From NCBI GenBank assembly GCA_030614915.1, contig JAUXAG010000010.1, forward strand, positions 1 to 64,000: a stretch of DNA of 64,000 bases, written 5' to 3'. The notes under the pieces are model-generated. The model did no database searches. It was not told the DNA's origin and was given only the letters and a program-made list of their open reading frames with translations. Positions 1 through 9,712 of the stretch are shown piece by piece (position 1 is the first letter of the stretch; each line of letters starts with the position of its first letter). A program made the translations under genes and the position numbers. This DNA is from Actinomycetes bacterium. GTDB lineage: Bacteria; Planctomycetota; Phycisphaerae; JAACET01.

Positions 1-251
1 AATTGACTCTCAAAGCGTCCTTGCATGGCTCACCCATAGGGATCTCCAAATCAGAAGTCCAAAAGTGGCTTGAATTGCCTCCATAAGCTCTATACTATCA
101 AATCAGCCTCAAATGCGCCAGTCGAATATGGGAAATCCGGGATTATGGTGTTTTTGCTGTTTTTTGTCAACATTGTTTTACCCCCTCGCCGTCTCCTTCC
201 AATTCTACTACAATAAGCCCATTCAAAGCACTTTGATTGGTTCCTCCGCGA
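1..251. other. Non-coding window edge
   Basis: I see no convincing gene, RNA or repeat in the first 251 bases. The stretch is moderately AT-rich just before the first gene, so it may hold that gene's promoter, but I cannot point to a clear -35/-10 pair. Confidence 0.4.
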
Positions 252-1271
252 ATGCCTAAGTTCACTCTACTATCGAGACCTCTAGCCGAATACCCTCCCG
301 AGCGACTGTTGTTGATTCAGCCCGGGGCCCTCGGCGATTCGCTCCTTACCTTGCCCGTTGCTGACCAACTCTCCAAAGCCTTCCCGCACCTATCCATCGA
401 AATCCTCGGCCACCTCGACTACATCAGCTTATTCACCCGCCATCTCGCCATCACTGCCACCGCGGACATCGACACCGCCCCACTGCACTTGCTCTTTGCC
501 GACCCGCCCGCTGAATTGCCCCCCGCTTTTGCCGACTATCTTACCCGTTTCGACTCCGCCGTTACCTGGCTCGGCCAATCCGACAGCCCCTTTTCCCGCA
601 ACTTCTCAGCCGCCATACCAGGCCCCGTCATCTTCATCGACCGTGCCCCCCCGCCCGATTATCCCCACCATGTCGTTCACTATTGGCTCAGCCAGTTCTT
701 CGAAAATCCACCGCCGCCAGACCAATGCGATTCTCAGCTCCGTTTATCCAATGCCGACATCTCCGCCGCCGTCCAGCAGCTCACTCCCCGCCTCGGTTGG
801 CCCATTGACCGGACCGAATATCTCGTCTTTCATCCCGGGGCTGGCTCACCGCAAAAAACCTGGCCAGCCCCCTGCTTCGCCCAGCTCGCCGACCGCATCA
901 GCAAAAACTCAAACTATCGCATCGTATATTTACTAGGCCCCGCTGAAACCGAACGCTTCTCTCCAGAAACCATCAACCTGCTCAGGACCACCGGCCAAGT
1001 CCTCCCCGACCTTGACATCCCCCAGGCCTCAGCCCTGATAAGTCATGCTCGGGCCTTTCTTGGCCACGATTCAGGCCCAGCCCATCTCGCCGCCGCCTTA
1101 TCCATCCCCACTCTGGCAATCTTCGGCCCCTCCAACCCCACCCATTGGCAACCCCTGGGCCCCACCACCCGCACCATCTGCTCGCCCGACCAATCCCCAC
1201 TCTCCGCCGAATCAATCCCCGTAGATAGTGCCTACAACGTCTTGCAAAATACGTTGAAGTTCTATGCCTGA
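252..1271 (+). CDS. Glycosyltransferase family 9 (heptosyltransferase-like)
   Basis: Probably transfers a sugar from a nucleotide donor (ADP-heptose in the best-known members) to lipopolysaccharide core or another surface glycan at the cytoplasmic face of the inner membrane. The N-terminal motif LLLIQPGALGDSLL is the GT9 acceptor-side glycine loop. Near the C-terminus GHDSGPAHLAAAL, followed by IFGPSNPTHW, is the conserved GT9 donor-binding segment. About 339 residues is normal for the family. I chose ATG 252; an in-frame TTG lies at 237, and neither has a clear ribosome-binding site. The gene stands alone, convergent with clpB across a repeat-rich gap. The exact sugar cannot be told from sequence. 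Confidence 0.85.
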   Translation: MPKFTLLSRPLAEYPPERLLLIQPGALGDSLLTLPVADQLSKAFPHLSIEILGHLDYISLFTRHLAITATADIDTAPLHLLFADPPAELPPAFADYLTRFDSAVTWLGQSDSPFSRNFSAAIPGPVIFIDRAPPPDYPHHVVHYWLSQFFENPPPPDQCDSQLRLSNADISAAVQQLTPRLGWPIDRTEYLVFHPGAGSPQKTWPAPCFAQLADRISKNSNYRIVYLLGPAETERFSPETINLLRTTGQVLPDLDIPQASALISHARAFLGHDSGPAHLAAALSIPTLAIFGPSNPTHWQPLGPTTRTICSPDQSPLSAESIPVDSAYNVLQNTLKFYA

Positions 1272-1351
1272 TTTGTCCTCATCTGCGTAATCAGCGCAAT
1301 TCATTCTCCGTAGCAGGCTTACTGCGAAGGATGAATCTGTGGCTAATTATC

Positions 1352-1410
1352 TTACTTCGTGTTCTTCGTGTCTTTGTGGTGAGCTCTTTCCGTTTCTTCC
1401 TCAAGCCTTA
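1352..1410 (+). repeat. Dispersed TTACTTCGTG repeat, copy 1
   Basis: The stretch starts TTACTTCGTG, continues with TTCTTCGTG and GGTGAGCTCTTTC, and ends TTCTTCCTCAAGCCTTA. Closely related copies lie at 6480..6538 (nearly full length) and 4080..4111 (first half). All are in the same orientation in the gaps around clpB, dnaK and the Trm112-like gene. In translation such DNA gives low-complexity Val/Phe/Arg peptides, so the short ORF here is not a real gene. Direct visual comparison supports the repeat; its origin is unknown. Confidence 0.7.
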
Positions 1411-1448
1411 CTACTCTGCGAAGCGGCGCTTCGCTGCGAAGCACGAGC
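1408..1448 (+). repeat. 41-bp palindromic element, intergenic copy
   Basis: These 41 bases are identical to 8698..8738, which lies inside the mnmE coding sequence. The core GCGAAGCGGCGCTTCGC has 7-bp arms around a 3-base loop and overlaps a second hairpin, CTTCGCTGCGAAG. This copy follows directly on the TTACTTCGTG repeat in the gap between the glycosyltransferase and clpB. The tail of clpB at about 1464 also contains TTCGCTGCGAAG, where it encodes Phe-Ala-Ala-Lys. Confidence 0.8.
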
Positions 1449-1458
1449 AAGCCTTTCT

Positions 1459-4056
1459 TCACTTCTTCGCTGCGAAGGTGAACTTATGCCCATCCCCATC
1501 GACCATCACCGTATCACCTTCGCCGAACTCACCCGCCAATATCTTCTGAGCCAACGGATTTTCGATCCTCTGCTGAATCGTCCGCTTCAAAGGCCGGGCC
1601 CCATAGGTCGGATCATACCCCTCCAAAGCCAATTGCTCCTTAGCCTCATCCGTAACCTCCAGTTTTATATTCCGTCCCGCCACTCTACCAGTCAGATACC
1701 CCACCTGGATATCAACGATAGCCCGCAGATCTTCCCTGCTCAACCCCCTGAACACAATCACCTCATCCACCCGGTTCAAAAACTCCGGACGAAAGCGGTC
1801 CTTCAGAATCGTCTTCACCTGGGCCTCAATCTCCCAGTCCGCCCCCTCATGGCTGGTCAGCTCCTGGATAGCCACCGACCCGATATTACTGGTCATGATA
1901 ATCACCGTATTCTTGAAATCCACCGTTCGCCCATGACCATCCGTTAGCCGCCCGTCGTCCAGCACTTGCAGCAGCACATTGAACACATCCTGATGAGCCT
2001 TCTCGATCTCATCCAGCAGGATCACGCAATAAGGCCGCCGATGCACCGCCTCGGTCAACCTGCCCCCCTCCTCATAGCCCACGTACCCCGGCGGGGCCCC
2101 GATCAGCCGGGCCACCGAGTGCTGTTCCATGAATTCGCTCATATCGATCCGCACGCAGGCCCGCTCATCGTCGAACAGAAACTCCGCCAACGCCCTACTC
2201 AGCTCCGTCTTACCCACGCCCGTCGGCCCAAGGAACATGAACGAGCCGATCGGCCGATTCGCCTCCCCCAACCCCGCACGTGCCCGCCGCACCGCATCAG
2301 AGATCGCCCCTACCGCCTCGTCCTGCCCCACCACGCGCATCTTCAGCTGTTCTTCCATGTTCAATAGTTTGTCCCGCTCACCTTCCAGCATCTTGGCCAC
2401 CGGGATTCCCGTCCACTTGCTCACCACCTGGGCTATCTGCTCGCTGGTCACTTCCTCGTGAATCAATCCGCCTCCGTCCTTTTGCAGTCCCGCCAGTTTT
2501 TCCTCGCACTGTTTGCGTTTCTTTTCCAGCTCCCCGATCGTGCCGTACCTCAGCCGAGCTGCCTTTTCCAGCTCTCCCGCCCGTTGAGCTTGTTCCAGTT
2601 CTATTTTGGTCGTATCTATCTGTTCCGCTATTTTCTTAATCTCCGCTAGCGCCCCCCGCTCGTTTTCCCACCGGGCCGTCAACTGACTGTTCTTTTCCTT
2701 AAGCTCGGCCAGTTGCTTCTCCAGCCGTTCCAGCCGTTGCTTGCTGGCCTTGTCTTTTTCCTTTTTCAGTGCCTCTCGTTCGATTTCCAACTGCACCGCT
2801 CGCCGGCGGATTTCATCCAGCTCTGCCGGCATCGAATCGTTTTCTATCCGCACTCGGCTGGCTGCCTCATCCATCAGGTCGATAGCCTTATCCGGCAAAA
2901 ACCTGTCCGAAATATACCTGTCTGCCAGCGTCGCCGCCGTCACCAGCGCCGAATCCTGAATCCGCACCCCGTGGTGCGTGTCGTAGCGTTCCTTCAAGCC
3001 CCGCAGAATGGCAATAGTCTCCTCCACGCTAGGCTCACCCACCGTAATCGGCTGAAACCGCCGCTCCAATGCCGCATCCTTCTCTACCTGCTTGCGATAC
3101 TCGTCCAGCGTCGTCGCCCCAATGCACCGCAGTTCTCCTCGGGCCAGCGCTGGCTTGAGCAGATTACCCGCATCAACCGCTCCCTCCGCTTGGCCCGCCC
3201 CCACCACAGTATGCAGCTCATCGATAAACAAAATCACCTGTCCGTCGGAGCCCAACACCTCCTTGAGCACCGCCTTGAGTCTGTCCTCGAATTCTCCCCG
3301 GTACTTAGCCCCCGCGATAAGTGACCCCATATCCAGAGCCACCAGCCGCTTGTTTGACAACCCACTCGGCACATCACCGTTGACAATCCGCTGGGCCAGC
3401 CCTTCTACGATTGCCGTCTTGCCCACTCCCGCCTCTCCGATCAGCACCGGATTATTCTTTCTCCGTCGGCTCAGAACCTGCATACACCGGCGAATTTCTT
3501 CATCCCGCCCGATCACCGGGTCCAGCTTGCCCGCCCGCGCCAATTCCACTAAATCCGTCCCATAGCGCTCCAGGGCCCGATATTTTTCTTCCGGATTCTG
3601 GTCCGTCACCCGCGCCGAGCCCCGAGTCTGCTTCAGGGCTTGCAGAATCCCCTCCGGCGTTGCCCCGCACACGCTCAGCACCTCTTTGGCCTCACCTTTA
3701 ACCTTCGCCAGCGCTAGCAGCAAATGCTCCGTCGAAATGTATTCATCCTTCAGCTGACTCGCCTCTTTCTCCGCTGCCAGCAGAATATTCACTACTGCCG
3801 TCCCTGCCACCGGAACTCCTGCTCCCGATACCTTTGGCAGCCGGGCCAACTCGCTCTCCACGATCTGCTCCAAACGCTGCACATGCGCACCGACCTTTTC
3901 CAGCACCGGCACGATCACTCCCCCCTGGTCTTCGTCCAGCAGTCCCGCCAATAAGTGCAAAGGCCCCACCTCTGCGTGTTGGCCTTCGTTTGCTCGCCGC
4001 TGCGCTCGTGACAAAGCCTCTTGAGCCCGAACTGTCAATTTCTCTGGCCTAATCAT
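1459..4056 (-). CDS. clpB: ATP-dependent disaggregase ClpB
   Basis: A hexameric AAA+ chaperone that threads aggregated proteins through its pore together with DnaK, in the cytoplasm. The 865-residue length is typical. The Clp_N repeat domain covers about residues 1-145. The first AAA+ module has Walker A GEAGVGKT near residue 207 and Walker [10 protein letters not shown] charged coiled-coil middle domain lies at about 400-530. The second AAA+ module has GPTGVGKTE and [11 protein letters not shown], followed by the ClpB_D2 small domain. The gene is divergent from dnaK across 432 bp, which makes functional sense. The stop lies next to a repeat-rich gap. No CIRCE operator is visible upstream. 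Confidence 0.97.
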   Translation of the reverse strand: MIRPEKLTVRAQEALSRAQRRANEGQHAEVGPLHLLAGLLDEDQGGVIVPVLEKVGAHVQRLEQIVESELARLPKVSGAGVPVAGTAVVNILLAAEKEASQLKDEYISTEHLLLALAKVKGEAKEVLSVCGATPEGILQALKQTRGSARVTDQNPEEKYRALERYGTDLVELARAGKLDPVIGRDEEIRRCMQVLSRRRKNNPVLIGEAGVGKTAIVEGLAQRIVNGDVPSGLSNKRLVALDMGSLIAGAKYRGEFEDRLKAVLKEVLGSDGQVILFIDELHTVVGAGQAEGAVDAGNLLKPALARGELRCIGATTLDEYRKQVEKDAALERRFQPITVGEPSVEETIAILRGLKERYDTHHGVRIQDSALVTAATLADRYISDRFLPDKAIDLMDEAASRVRIENDSMPAELDEIRRRAVQLEIEREALKKEKDKASKQRLERLEKQLAELKEKNSQLTARWENERGALAEIKKIAEQIDTTKIELEQAQRAGELEKAARLRYGTIGELEKKRKQCEEKLAGLQKDGGGLIHEEVTSEQIAQVVSKWTGIPVAKMLEGERDKLLNMEEQLKMRVVGQDEAVGAISDAVRRARAGLGEANRPIGSFMFLGPTGVGKTELSRALAEFLFDDERACVRIDMSEFMEQHSVARLIGAPPGYVGYEEGGRLTEAVHRRPYCVILLDEIEKAHQDVFNVLLQVLDDGRLTDGHGRTVDFKNTVIIMTSNIGSVAIQELTSHEGADWEIEAQVKTILKDRFRPEFLNRVDEVIVFRGLSREDLRAIVDIQVGYLTGRVAGRNIKLEVTDEAKEQLALEGYDPTYGARPLKRTIQQRIENPLAQKILAGEFGEGDTVMVDGDGHKFTFAAKK

Positions 4057-4079
4057 TTCTTTCCTCTTTCTTTCTTCCT

Positions 4080-4111
4080 TTACTTCGTGCCTTCGTGGTG
4101 AGCTCTGTATT
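4080..4111 (+). repeat. Dispersed TTACTTCGTG repeat, copy 2 (partial)
   Basis: Shares TTACTTCGTGCCTTCGTGG and GTGAGCTCT with the copies at 1352 and 6480, then diverges. It lies within 55 bp of the clpB start on the upstream side, so it may sit in the clpB leader or promoter. Confidence 0.6.
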
Positions 4112-4325
4112 TCTTCTTTCTGTTCTGTGCCTTCTTATTACTTCGCAAATCCCGTGCCAGATACCCCGCTTACGTAACTGCTGTCCTGACAAGCTCTAGC
4201 GTTAACCACTCTCCCGACTCTACCCTGCCCTTACGACACCTTAGTCCCTCCAAACTGTCATTTTGGCACCTCCTCAGATTCCCACCCCAATTATTTGATT
4301 GCTGTAAAAGTCTATAAATAATGCA

Positions 4326-4351
4326 CTTGAATCACCTTCTCTCTGCCCCGC
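4326..4351 (+). promoter_or_regulatory. Possible sigma-32-type promoter of dnaK
   Basis: CTTGAA at 4326..4331 and CCCCGC at 4346..4351 are separated by 14 bases. This resembles the heat-shock consensus CTTGAA-N13-15-CCCCAT. It lies about 140 bases before the dnaK start. The second half deviates at two positions and the match could be chance. Confidence 0.3.
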
Positions 4352-4488
4352 GCCTATGGCACGCCCTTTGCAACAAGACCCCGTGGTACGATTATGCCTT
4401 CCCCGGGCTTTATCCCGCAAGGCCAACTGAATAATCAGGAGCTCGCAAAAACTGCGGACCAAACGTCCCGCTAACAAGGAGCACAACC

Positions 4489-6426
4489 ATGGCCAAGATT
4501 ATCGGCATAGATTTAGGCACTACCAACTCCGTAGTAGCCGTCATGGAAGGTTCTCAGCCCAAGGTCTTGATAAACTCTTCCGGTTCCCGCCTGACCCCTT
4601 CGGTTGTAGGTTTCACCGATAAGGGCGAGCGCCTCGTCGGCCAAATCGCTAGCCACCAGCAAGTAACCAACCCTGAAAACACCATCTTCTCTATCAAGCG
4701 ATTCATGGGACGCCGCCACAGCGAGGTCTCCTCTGAGGAAAAAATTGTCCCTTACAAAATCACCGGAGGCCCGGAAGAGCTGGTCAAGGTTACGGCCCGC
4801 GGCAAGGAATACACTCCGCCCGAAATATCTGCCATGATCCTCCAGGACCTCAAGAAAACCGCTGAAGATTACCTGAGCGAGAAGGTCGAATCTGCCGTCA
4901 TCACCGTCCCTGCTTATTTCAACGACTCCCAGCGGCAGGCCACCAAAGAAGCCGGGCAAATCGCCGGTCTAAAGGTCGAGCGGATCATCAACGAGCCCAC
5001 CGCTGCTGCCCTGGCTTATCATCTCGAAAAGAAAAAGAATGCTCAGATTGCCGTTTTTGACTTCGGCGGCGGCACCTTTGATATCTCCATCCTCGATGTT
5101 CTTGAGGACACCATTGAGGTCATTGCCACCAACGGCGACGGCCACCTCGGCGGAGACGACCTCGACGAAGAACTAATCAATTACTTGGCCGACGAGTTCC
5201 GCAAGACCGAAGGTATAGACCTTCGCAAAGACCCCATGGCCCTGCAACGCCTGAAGGAAGCCGCCGAAAAAGCCAAGTGTGAGCTCTCCACTCAGATGGA
5301 AGCTACCGTCAACCTCCCCTTTATCACCGCCGATTCTTCCGGCACTCCCAAACATTTGGCCACCACCATCAACCGGGCCAAGTTGGAGCAGCTCAGTGCC
5401 GAACTCTTCGACCGTCTGCGCACTCCTTGCCAGGCCGCCCTTGTCGACGCCACCGAAAAGCTTACCAAACGTGGCGAATCCCTCAACATCGCCGAAGTCG
5501 TCCTCGTCGGAGGCTCCACCCGAATCCCCAAGGTCCAGGAAATCGCCAAGGAAATCTTCAAACGTGACGTCAATAAGAGCATCAATCCCGACGAGGTAGT
5601 CGCCGTCGGCGCTGCCATCCAAGCCGGTATCCTTGGTGGCGACGTTAGCGGAATGGTCCTGCTCGATGTAACGCCACTTTCGCTCGGCGTGGAAACCCTC
5701 GGCGGCGTAATGACCAGGCTCGTCGAACGCAACACCACGATTCCGCACTCCAAGAAGGAGATCTTCTCCACCGCTGCCGACAGTCAACCCGAGGTAACTA
5801 TTCACGTCTTGCAGGGCGAACGCGAGTTTGCCCAGGACAATCGCACTCTCGGCCGATTCAACCTCACCGGCATTCCCCCCGCTCCCCGTGGTGTGCCCCA
5901 GATCGAGGTCTCCTTCGACATCGACGCCAACGGCATCCTCAACGTCTCTGCCAAGGACATGGCCACTTCCAAGCAGCAGTCCATCGAGATCAAAGGCTCC
6001 TCCGGCCTGAGCAAGGAGGACGTTGAGCGCATGACCAACGAAGCCGAGTCCCACGCCGACGAGGACAAAAAGCGTCGCGAGCTGGTTGACCTCAAGAACC
6101 AGGCCGAGCACGTCGCCTACCAGACTGACAAGCAGCTCGAAGAGTTTGGCGAAAAGGTCCCCCCGGACGTCCGCGGCAAAATCGAATCAGCCGTTTCCCA
6201 ACTGCGCGAAACCGCCAAGGGCGACGACCCCGCTGCCATCCGGGCCGCCCTGGACAATCTCAGCAAACTCGCTCAGGAGATGGGCAAAGCCGCCTACGCC
6301 CAGGCCACCCAGGCCCAGCCCGGCGCCGAGGAGGCCCAGCCAGGCCCAGAAGCCCCCGCACCCGGAGCCGACAAGAAAGGCCCAGACGAAGACGTCATCG
6401 ACGCCGATTTTGAGGTCAAGGAATAG
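4489..6426 (+). CDS. dnaK: Chaperone protein DnaK (Hsp70)
   Basis: An ATP-driven Hsp70 chaperone that folds and protects cytoplasmic proteins with DnaJ and GrpE (neither is in this window). It opens with [10 protein letters not shown] (phosphate-1 loop). It also carries [10 protein letters not shown], the [14 protein letters not shown] adenosine-binding segment, the [14 protein letters not shown] linker/substrate-domain start, and an acidic tail ending DADFEVKE. The 645 residues are full length. An AAGGAG site lies upstream and a hairpin terminator follows. The long antisense ORFs over this gene are shadows. Confidence 0.98.
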   Translation: MAKIIGIDLGTTNSVVAVMEGSQPKVLINSSGSRLTPSVVGFTDKGERLVGQIASHQQVTNPENTIFSIKRFMGRRHSEVSSEEKIVPYKITGGPEELVKVTARGKEYTPPEISAMILQDLKKTAEDYLSEKVESAVITVPAYFNDSQRQATKEAGQIAGLKVERIINEPTAAALAYHLEKKKNAQIAVFDFGGGTFDISILDVLEDTIEVIATNGDGHLGGDDLDEELINYLADEFRKTEGIDLRKDPMALQRLKEAAEKAKCELSTQMEATVNLPFITADSSGTPKHLATTINRAKLEQLSAELFDRLRTPCQAALVDATEKLTKRGESLNIAEVVLVGGSTRIPKVQEIAKEIFKRDVNKSINPDEVVAVGAAIQAGILGGDVSGMVLLDVTPLSLGVETLGGVMTRLVERNTTIPHSKKEIFSTAADSQPEVTIHVLQGEREFAQDNRTLGRFNLTGIPPAPRGVPQIEVSFDIDANGILNVSAKDMATSKQQSIEIKGSSGLSKEDVERMTNEAESHADEDKKRRELVDLKNQAEHVAYQTDKQLEEFGEKVPPDVRGKIESAVSQLRETAKGDDPAAIRAALDNLSKLAQEMGKAAYAQATQAQPGAEEAQPGPEAPAPGADKKGPDEDVIDADFEVKE

Positions 6427-6440
6427 CCCCGCGCCGTTTA

Positions 6441-6475
6441 TTTAGCCCCCGGATTTATCCGGGGGTTTCTTTTCT
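6441..6475 (+). terminator. Rho-independent terminator after dnaK
   Basis: CCCCCGGATTTATCCGGGGG forms a perfect stem (8 bp, 4-base loop) followed by TTTCTTTTCTGTTTTT, 15 bp after the dnaK stop. The leading TTTAGCCCCC recurs at 25856 and, inverted, at the end of mobA (55261..55288), so this terminator belongs to a dispersed family. Confidence 0.85.
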
Positions 6476-6479
6476 GTTT

Positions 6480-6538
6480 TTACTTCGTGCCCTTCGTGCC
6501 TTCGTGGTGAGGTCTTTCTGTTTCTTCCTCAGGCCTTA
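6480..6538 (+). repeat. Dispersed TTACTTCGTG repeat, copy 3
   Basis: A near full-length copy of the 1352 repeat: TTACTTCGTGCCCTTCGTG and GGTGAGGTCTTTC, ending TTCTTCCTCAGGCCTTA. Its last three bases, read on the minus strand, are the TAA stop of the Trm112-like gene. The repeat therefore touches the coding end. Confidence 0.7.
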
Positions 6539-6748
6539 AGCCTTTTCTTCTTCTTTCTGGCAGGGCAGTTCCTTCACGTCTTTTACCCCCGCTGGCAGCG
6601 TAGCCTCGTGAATCAGCATTACCGGAATACCTTCGCGTATCGGATACCGCACCCCGCATTTCTCACAAACCAGCCAATTCCCCTCTTCCCGTAGTTTAGC
6701 CTTACCCAGCGGACACCGCAGAATCTTCAGCAATCGCTCTTCTACCAT
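6536..6748 (-). CDS. Trm112-like zinc-ribbon protein
   Basis: A small protein of the Trm112/UPF0434 family. Eukaryotic Trm112 activates methyltransferases; the bacterial role is poorly known. It has ILRCPLGKAKL near the start and VCEKCGVRYPIREGIPVML after it, the usual hydrophobic and CxxC pattern. One Cys of the first pair appears to be missing, because the segment reads CPLGKAKL. I chose ATG 6748 because AAAGGAG lies 8 bases upstream; an in-frame earlier start at 6772 would place that site inside the gene. The stop falls in the dispersed repeat at 6480..6538. Confidence 0.8.
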   Translation of the reverse strand: MVEERLLKILRCPLGKAKLREEGNWLVCEKCGVRYPIREGIPVMLIHEATLPAGVKDVKELPCQKEEEKA

Positions 6749-6878
6749 CGAGATATCTCCTTTAACAACCAACGCCTTGGCTGCTCAAGCATCCTAACGC
6801 CGAGGCCGTGATTATGCAACATTTCAAAGAAACTTGTGCAAGATATTCTCTAAGCCGCCTTGCTGGCCTTGAAATATC

Positions 6879-8240
6879 TCATGGCTTTCGAAGAAAACTA
6901 AGCCCAGCTTCAAGAACACGATCTCTAATCGTCAATTCCTCTTCTGTCGTTTTGGCCAGAATGTCGGGACTAATGCCTTTACCCTCGAAGACGCTGCCAT
7001 CTGCTCGCATTGCCTTCCAAGAAGGCAAAAACACTCTTACTCCATTACCCAAATCTACGGCTTTAGGATTGCCGGAACTACCAAAAGACCGTTCGCCGAT
7101 CAGCTTGCAGCCTGGCACTTGTTTCATCATCAGAAGAAACGCCTCGCAACTGCTCATGTTCGCCGGACCCATCAGAACAACTACTTTGCCACGATATCGT
7201 GGACGTCCTTTCTTTCTTTGCAGCACACGTTTGTGTGGCTTGTCGAAACCACCAGGGTAGTCAGTAGAGCGGTATACATGCTTGGCATAAAGCACGGGTT
7301 TTTCTACAAAGCAACCCGCGAAGTGTTGGGCCAAGGTCTCAGAACCGCCGGCATTGGGACGCACATCGATGATCAGCCCTTTGACGTCAAGAAAGTCATC
7401 GAGGACTTCAAAAGCCGCCTCAAGGGCGTCTCTATCTGACCAACTCGTTATCATTATATAACCGATCCCGTCTTCGTATTGCCCGTGGTAAACGCACGAG
7501 CTCGCTTTTCGCCAATGCGGTATCATCCGTGCGAGAGTATCCATGTTGTAATTGCGTGCAATGCTGCGTCTAAAGGTTCCGATTCTTTGCCCCCCAACCT
7601 TTAGCCATATATGCATGTCCTTGGCGTGGGCCAAAAGTTTTGCAGCCACTTTTCCAAAGCTCGCAGGCGATTTTGCCCCCGCCATCTCCGGACCGTATTT
7701 TTGAAATAGCCCAGGCCAGTCTAAGCCCAGGCGATCATAGTAGGAATACCTTTCCTTTAGAGCCCTTTGAAGTTCATTCATGGCTTGGCGCTTATCTTCC
7801 CCGCTCAGTTTCTTGGCACCACCTGATGTCCCTACCCCGGTCGTGAACGAAATTGGATATGGCTTGGCAGATACTCCTCGCCTACTCCGAAATTTCTTGA
7901 ATTTGTTGTTATTAATACTCAGCCAATAATTATGATTTGGCTCTAGTGTTACTGGCAGAACGCACGTCCGCGGGTTTACCCAACGCGGTTTGCCTCGAGT
8001 CTTGGGATAAGATGGTCCACCTCCGACCCATGAGAACCCACCTCTGGACATATCCTGATCAAAGGTAACGCGAATCTCACGCAAGTTCGGATCAACATCG
8101 ATCTGCCCGTTGTCTGGTACTGCTCTAATGACTTTAGGTGGCCCCGCTACTGCCGTCGATGCACACACCGCGCTCAATGCGAGTATTATCCAGAGATTCT
8201 TTTCAGCCCTAATAAATTGGCGATTCATTGTTTTCTCCAT
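6879..8240 (-). CDS. Exported S41-family peptidase with Ig-like domain
   Basis: Probably a periplasmic or secreted C-terminal-processing-type serine protease. A signal peptide (WIILALSAVCASTAVAG) is followed by a bacterial Ig-like domain at about residues 35-140 (PPKVIRAVPDNGQIDV, VTFDQDM). An S41 catalytic domain covers about 240-445. IIDVRPNAGGS is the S41 core strand, and NMSSCEAF holds the predicted nucleophile Ser. GKGISPDI near the end is the usual closing motif. No PDZ domain is obvious. The start could also be the ATG at 8228. The gene is 7 bp downstream of mnmE's stop on the same strand but probably independent. Confidence 0.8.
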   Translation of the reverse strand: MEKTMNRQFIRAEKNLWIILALSAVCASTAVAGPPKVIRAVPDNGQIDVDPNLREIRVTFDQDMSRGGFSWVGGGPSYPKTRGKPRWVNPRTCVLPVTLEPNHNYWLSINNNKFKKFRSRRGVSAKPYPISFTTGVGTSGGAKKLSGEDKRQAMNELQRALKERYSYYDRLGLDWPGLFQKYGPEMAGAKSPASFGKVAAKLLAHAKDMHIWLKVGGQRIGTFRRSIARNYNMDTLARMIPHWRKASSCVYHGQYEDGIGYIMITSWSDRDALEAAFEVLDDFLDVKGLIIDVRPNAGGSETLAQHFAGCFVEKPVLYAKHVYRSTDYPGGFDKPHKRVLQRKKGRPRYRGKVVVLMGPANMSSCEAFLLMMKQVPGCKLIGERSFGSSGNPKAVDLGNGVRVFLPSWKAMRADGSVFEGKGISPDILAKTTEEELTIRDRVLEAGLSFLRKP

Positions 8241-8246
8241 ATTTGG

Positions 8247-9692
8247 TTATTTCCCCACACAAAACCGGCTAAAGATATCTTCCAGCACGTCTTCGCTGCT
8301 GATCTGACCTGTAATCGCTCCCAACGCAGCATTGGCTTCATATAATTCCATCACCACCAGCTCAGGTTCTTCTATCGCCTCATTTTCTCCCAGTAGCTTC
8401 TTTGCTCTGTCCAGGGCCTCGTTGGCCTGCTTTAGTCCTTCCTCACCCCTACCCGTCAGCACCACTTGTGCGCCAGAGACGCTCAGCTCCGCACCCCTCA
8501 AATGTTCTCTGATTTGCTTTCGCAGCTCATCCAATCCCTTACCCGTCTTAGCCGATACCGCAACAAGCCTTTCCTTGCGTTTTTGACGGACTTCTTGGAG
8601 TATCTTTTTCAGATCATCCTTGCTGACCAGATCAATCTTATTGACTACAATCACCGTTCGCGCCGGGCCCAGCATTTCCAGCGTCTGCCATTGCCCTTTA
8701 CTACTCTGCGAAGCGGCGCTTCGCTGCGAAGCACGAGCGCTTATCCCTGCCGCCGCATCTACCACGTACAGTACCAGGTCCGCTCTGCCCACCGCTGCTA
8801 CCGCTGCTTCTCGCGCCGCCCGCCCTACTTCATCAAGGCTTGTATCACACAACCCCGCCGCGTCCATCAGCAGCACAGTTGTATCTTCCATTTTCATCGG
8901 AGCCATCAGCACATCCCGCGTCGTGCCCGCCACTCCTGAGACGATAGCTCGACTCCTGCCCGACAGGGCATTCAGCAGTGTACTCTTGCCCACATTCGCC
9001 CACCCGGCTAGCACCACTCGCGGCTCGGACTCCAGCTCTCTCCAGCGAACCGCATCGCCCAGCAGCCCATCCAACTGGGCCTTTACTGTCGCGATTGCCC
9101 CCCGCGCCTGTTCCGAGCCGATAAACTCGATATCCTGATCCACGAAATCGATATTCGCCTCCAGCTCACCTATCAGTTCTGCCAATGTTTTTTGAATTTT
9201 CTCCACCGCCCTGGACAGTACCCCTTCAGCCAGGCTGTTGGCCGCTCGCAGTTGGGCATCGGTTTGGCTGGAGATAATTACCGCCACCGCCTCTGCCTGG
9301 GCCAGATCCAACTTCCCTGCCAGAAACGCCCGAAGCGTAAATTCTCCCGCTTGAGCCGGCCGCGCCCCTGCTGTGCTCAGCGCCGCCATCGCCATTTGCA
9401 CTATCCCTGGCCCGCCCGGCAGATGGTATTCAACCAAGTCTTCTCCCGTATAGCTGCCCGGACCTATAAACACATAAAGCCTGCACGGGCACTTCACACC
9501 CTCCTCCAGCCTCAACCATCCGCCCACCTCTGTATGGCCGGGCACTTGCCGGATCGACTGCCCGGCTGGCTCGAATACCTTCTCCGCAATCTCCAGCGCC
9601 GCCGCCCCGCTCACCCGCACTACTGACCGTGCCGACTGACCCCAGCGGCTCGATAACGCTGCTATTGTGTCGCCGCTGACATATCCTGCCAT
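8247..9692 (-). CDS. mnmE: tRNA modification GTPase MnmE with inserted palindrome
   Basis: With MnmG it makes the 5-carboxymethylaminomethyl group on U34 of several tRNAs. The N-terminal TrmE domain begins AGYVSGDTIAALSS. The G domain has GWANVGKST (G1), GTTRD (G2), DAAG (G3) and VVNKIDLV (G4). The C-terminal catalytic Cys is in FCVGK. I chose ATG 9692 because the longer frame would overlap the GH3 gene by about 130 bp and has no family-like sequence. At 481 residues it is longer than the usual about 450. Part of the excess, around residues 317-332, is encoded by the 41-bp palindrome at 8698..8738, in the loop between G3 and G4. The reading frame is intact, so function may survive. Confidence 0.93.
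   Translation of the reverse strand: MAGYVSGDTIAALSSRWGQSARSVVRVSGAAALEIAEKVFEPAGQSIRQVPGHTEVGGWLRLEEGVKCPCRLYVFIGPGSYTGEDLVEYHLPGGPGIVQMAMAALSTAGARPAQAGEFTLRAFLAGKLDLAQAEAVAVIISSQTDAQLRAANSLAEGVLSRAVEKIQKTLAELIGELEANIDFVDQDIEFIGSEQARGAIATVKAQLDGLLGDAVRWRELESEPRVVLAGWANVGKSTLLNALSGRSRAIVSGVAGTTRDVLMAPMKMEDTTVLLMDAAGLCDTSLDEVGRAAREAAVAAVGRADLVLYVVDAAAGISARASQRSAASQSSKGQWQTLEMLGPARTVIVVNKIDLVSKDDLKKILQEVRQKRKERLVAVSAKTGKGLDELRKQIREHLRGAELSVSGAQVVLTGRGEEGLKQANEALDRAKKLLGENEAIEEPELVVMELYEANAALGAITGQISSEDVLEDIFSRFCVGK
8698..8738 (-). repeat. 41-bp palindromic element inside mnmE
   Basis: Identical over 41 bases to 1408..1448. Read with mnmE it encodes Ala-Arg-Ala-Ser-Gln-Arg-Ser-Ala-Ala-Ser-Gln-Ser-Ser, unlike anything expected in MnmE. 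It sits where the family has a variable surface loop between the DAAG and NKID motifs. Two perfect copies 7 kb apart, one coding and one not, imply recent movement or copying of a palindromic element. This resembles what is known for Rickettsia palindromic elements. Confidence 0.8.
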
Positions 9693-9712
9693 GCTCTGGG
9701 CCGAGCTCACGA

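Larger units (their letters stand above)
4057..4488. other. clpB-dnaK divergent intergenic region
   Basis: This 432-bp gap carries a partial TTACTTCGTG repeat (4080..4111) just upstream of clpB and a possible heat-shock promoter for dnaK (4326..4351). I found no gene in it. The dnaK start is preceded by AACAAGGAG, a strong ribosome-binding site. Confidence 0.5.

Noticed and set aside
1331-1549. ORF with Val/Phe/Arg-rich product (VLRVFVVSSFRFF)
   Set aside because: It is a translation of the dispersed TTACTTCGTG repeat and the 41-bp palindrome, overlaps clpB's end and has no family-like features.
4057-4488. CIRCE operator near dnaK or clpB
   Set aside because: No TTAGCACTC-N9-GAGTGCTAA-like inverted repeat is visible.
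5173-6111. 312-codon ORF antisense to dnaK
   Set aside because: Shadow of a GC-rich, strongly coding opposite frame; Gly/Asp/Val-rich with no domain.
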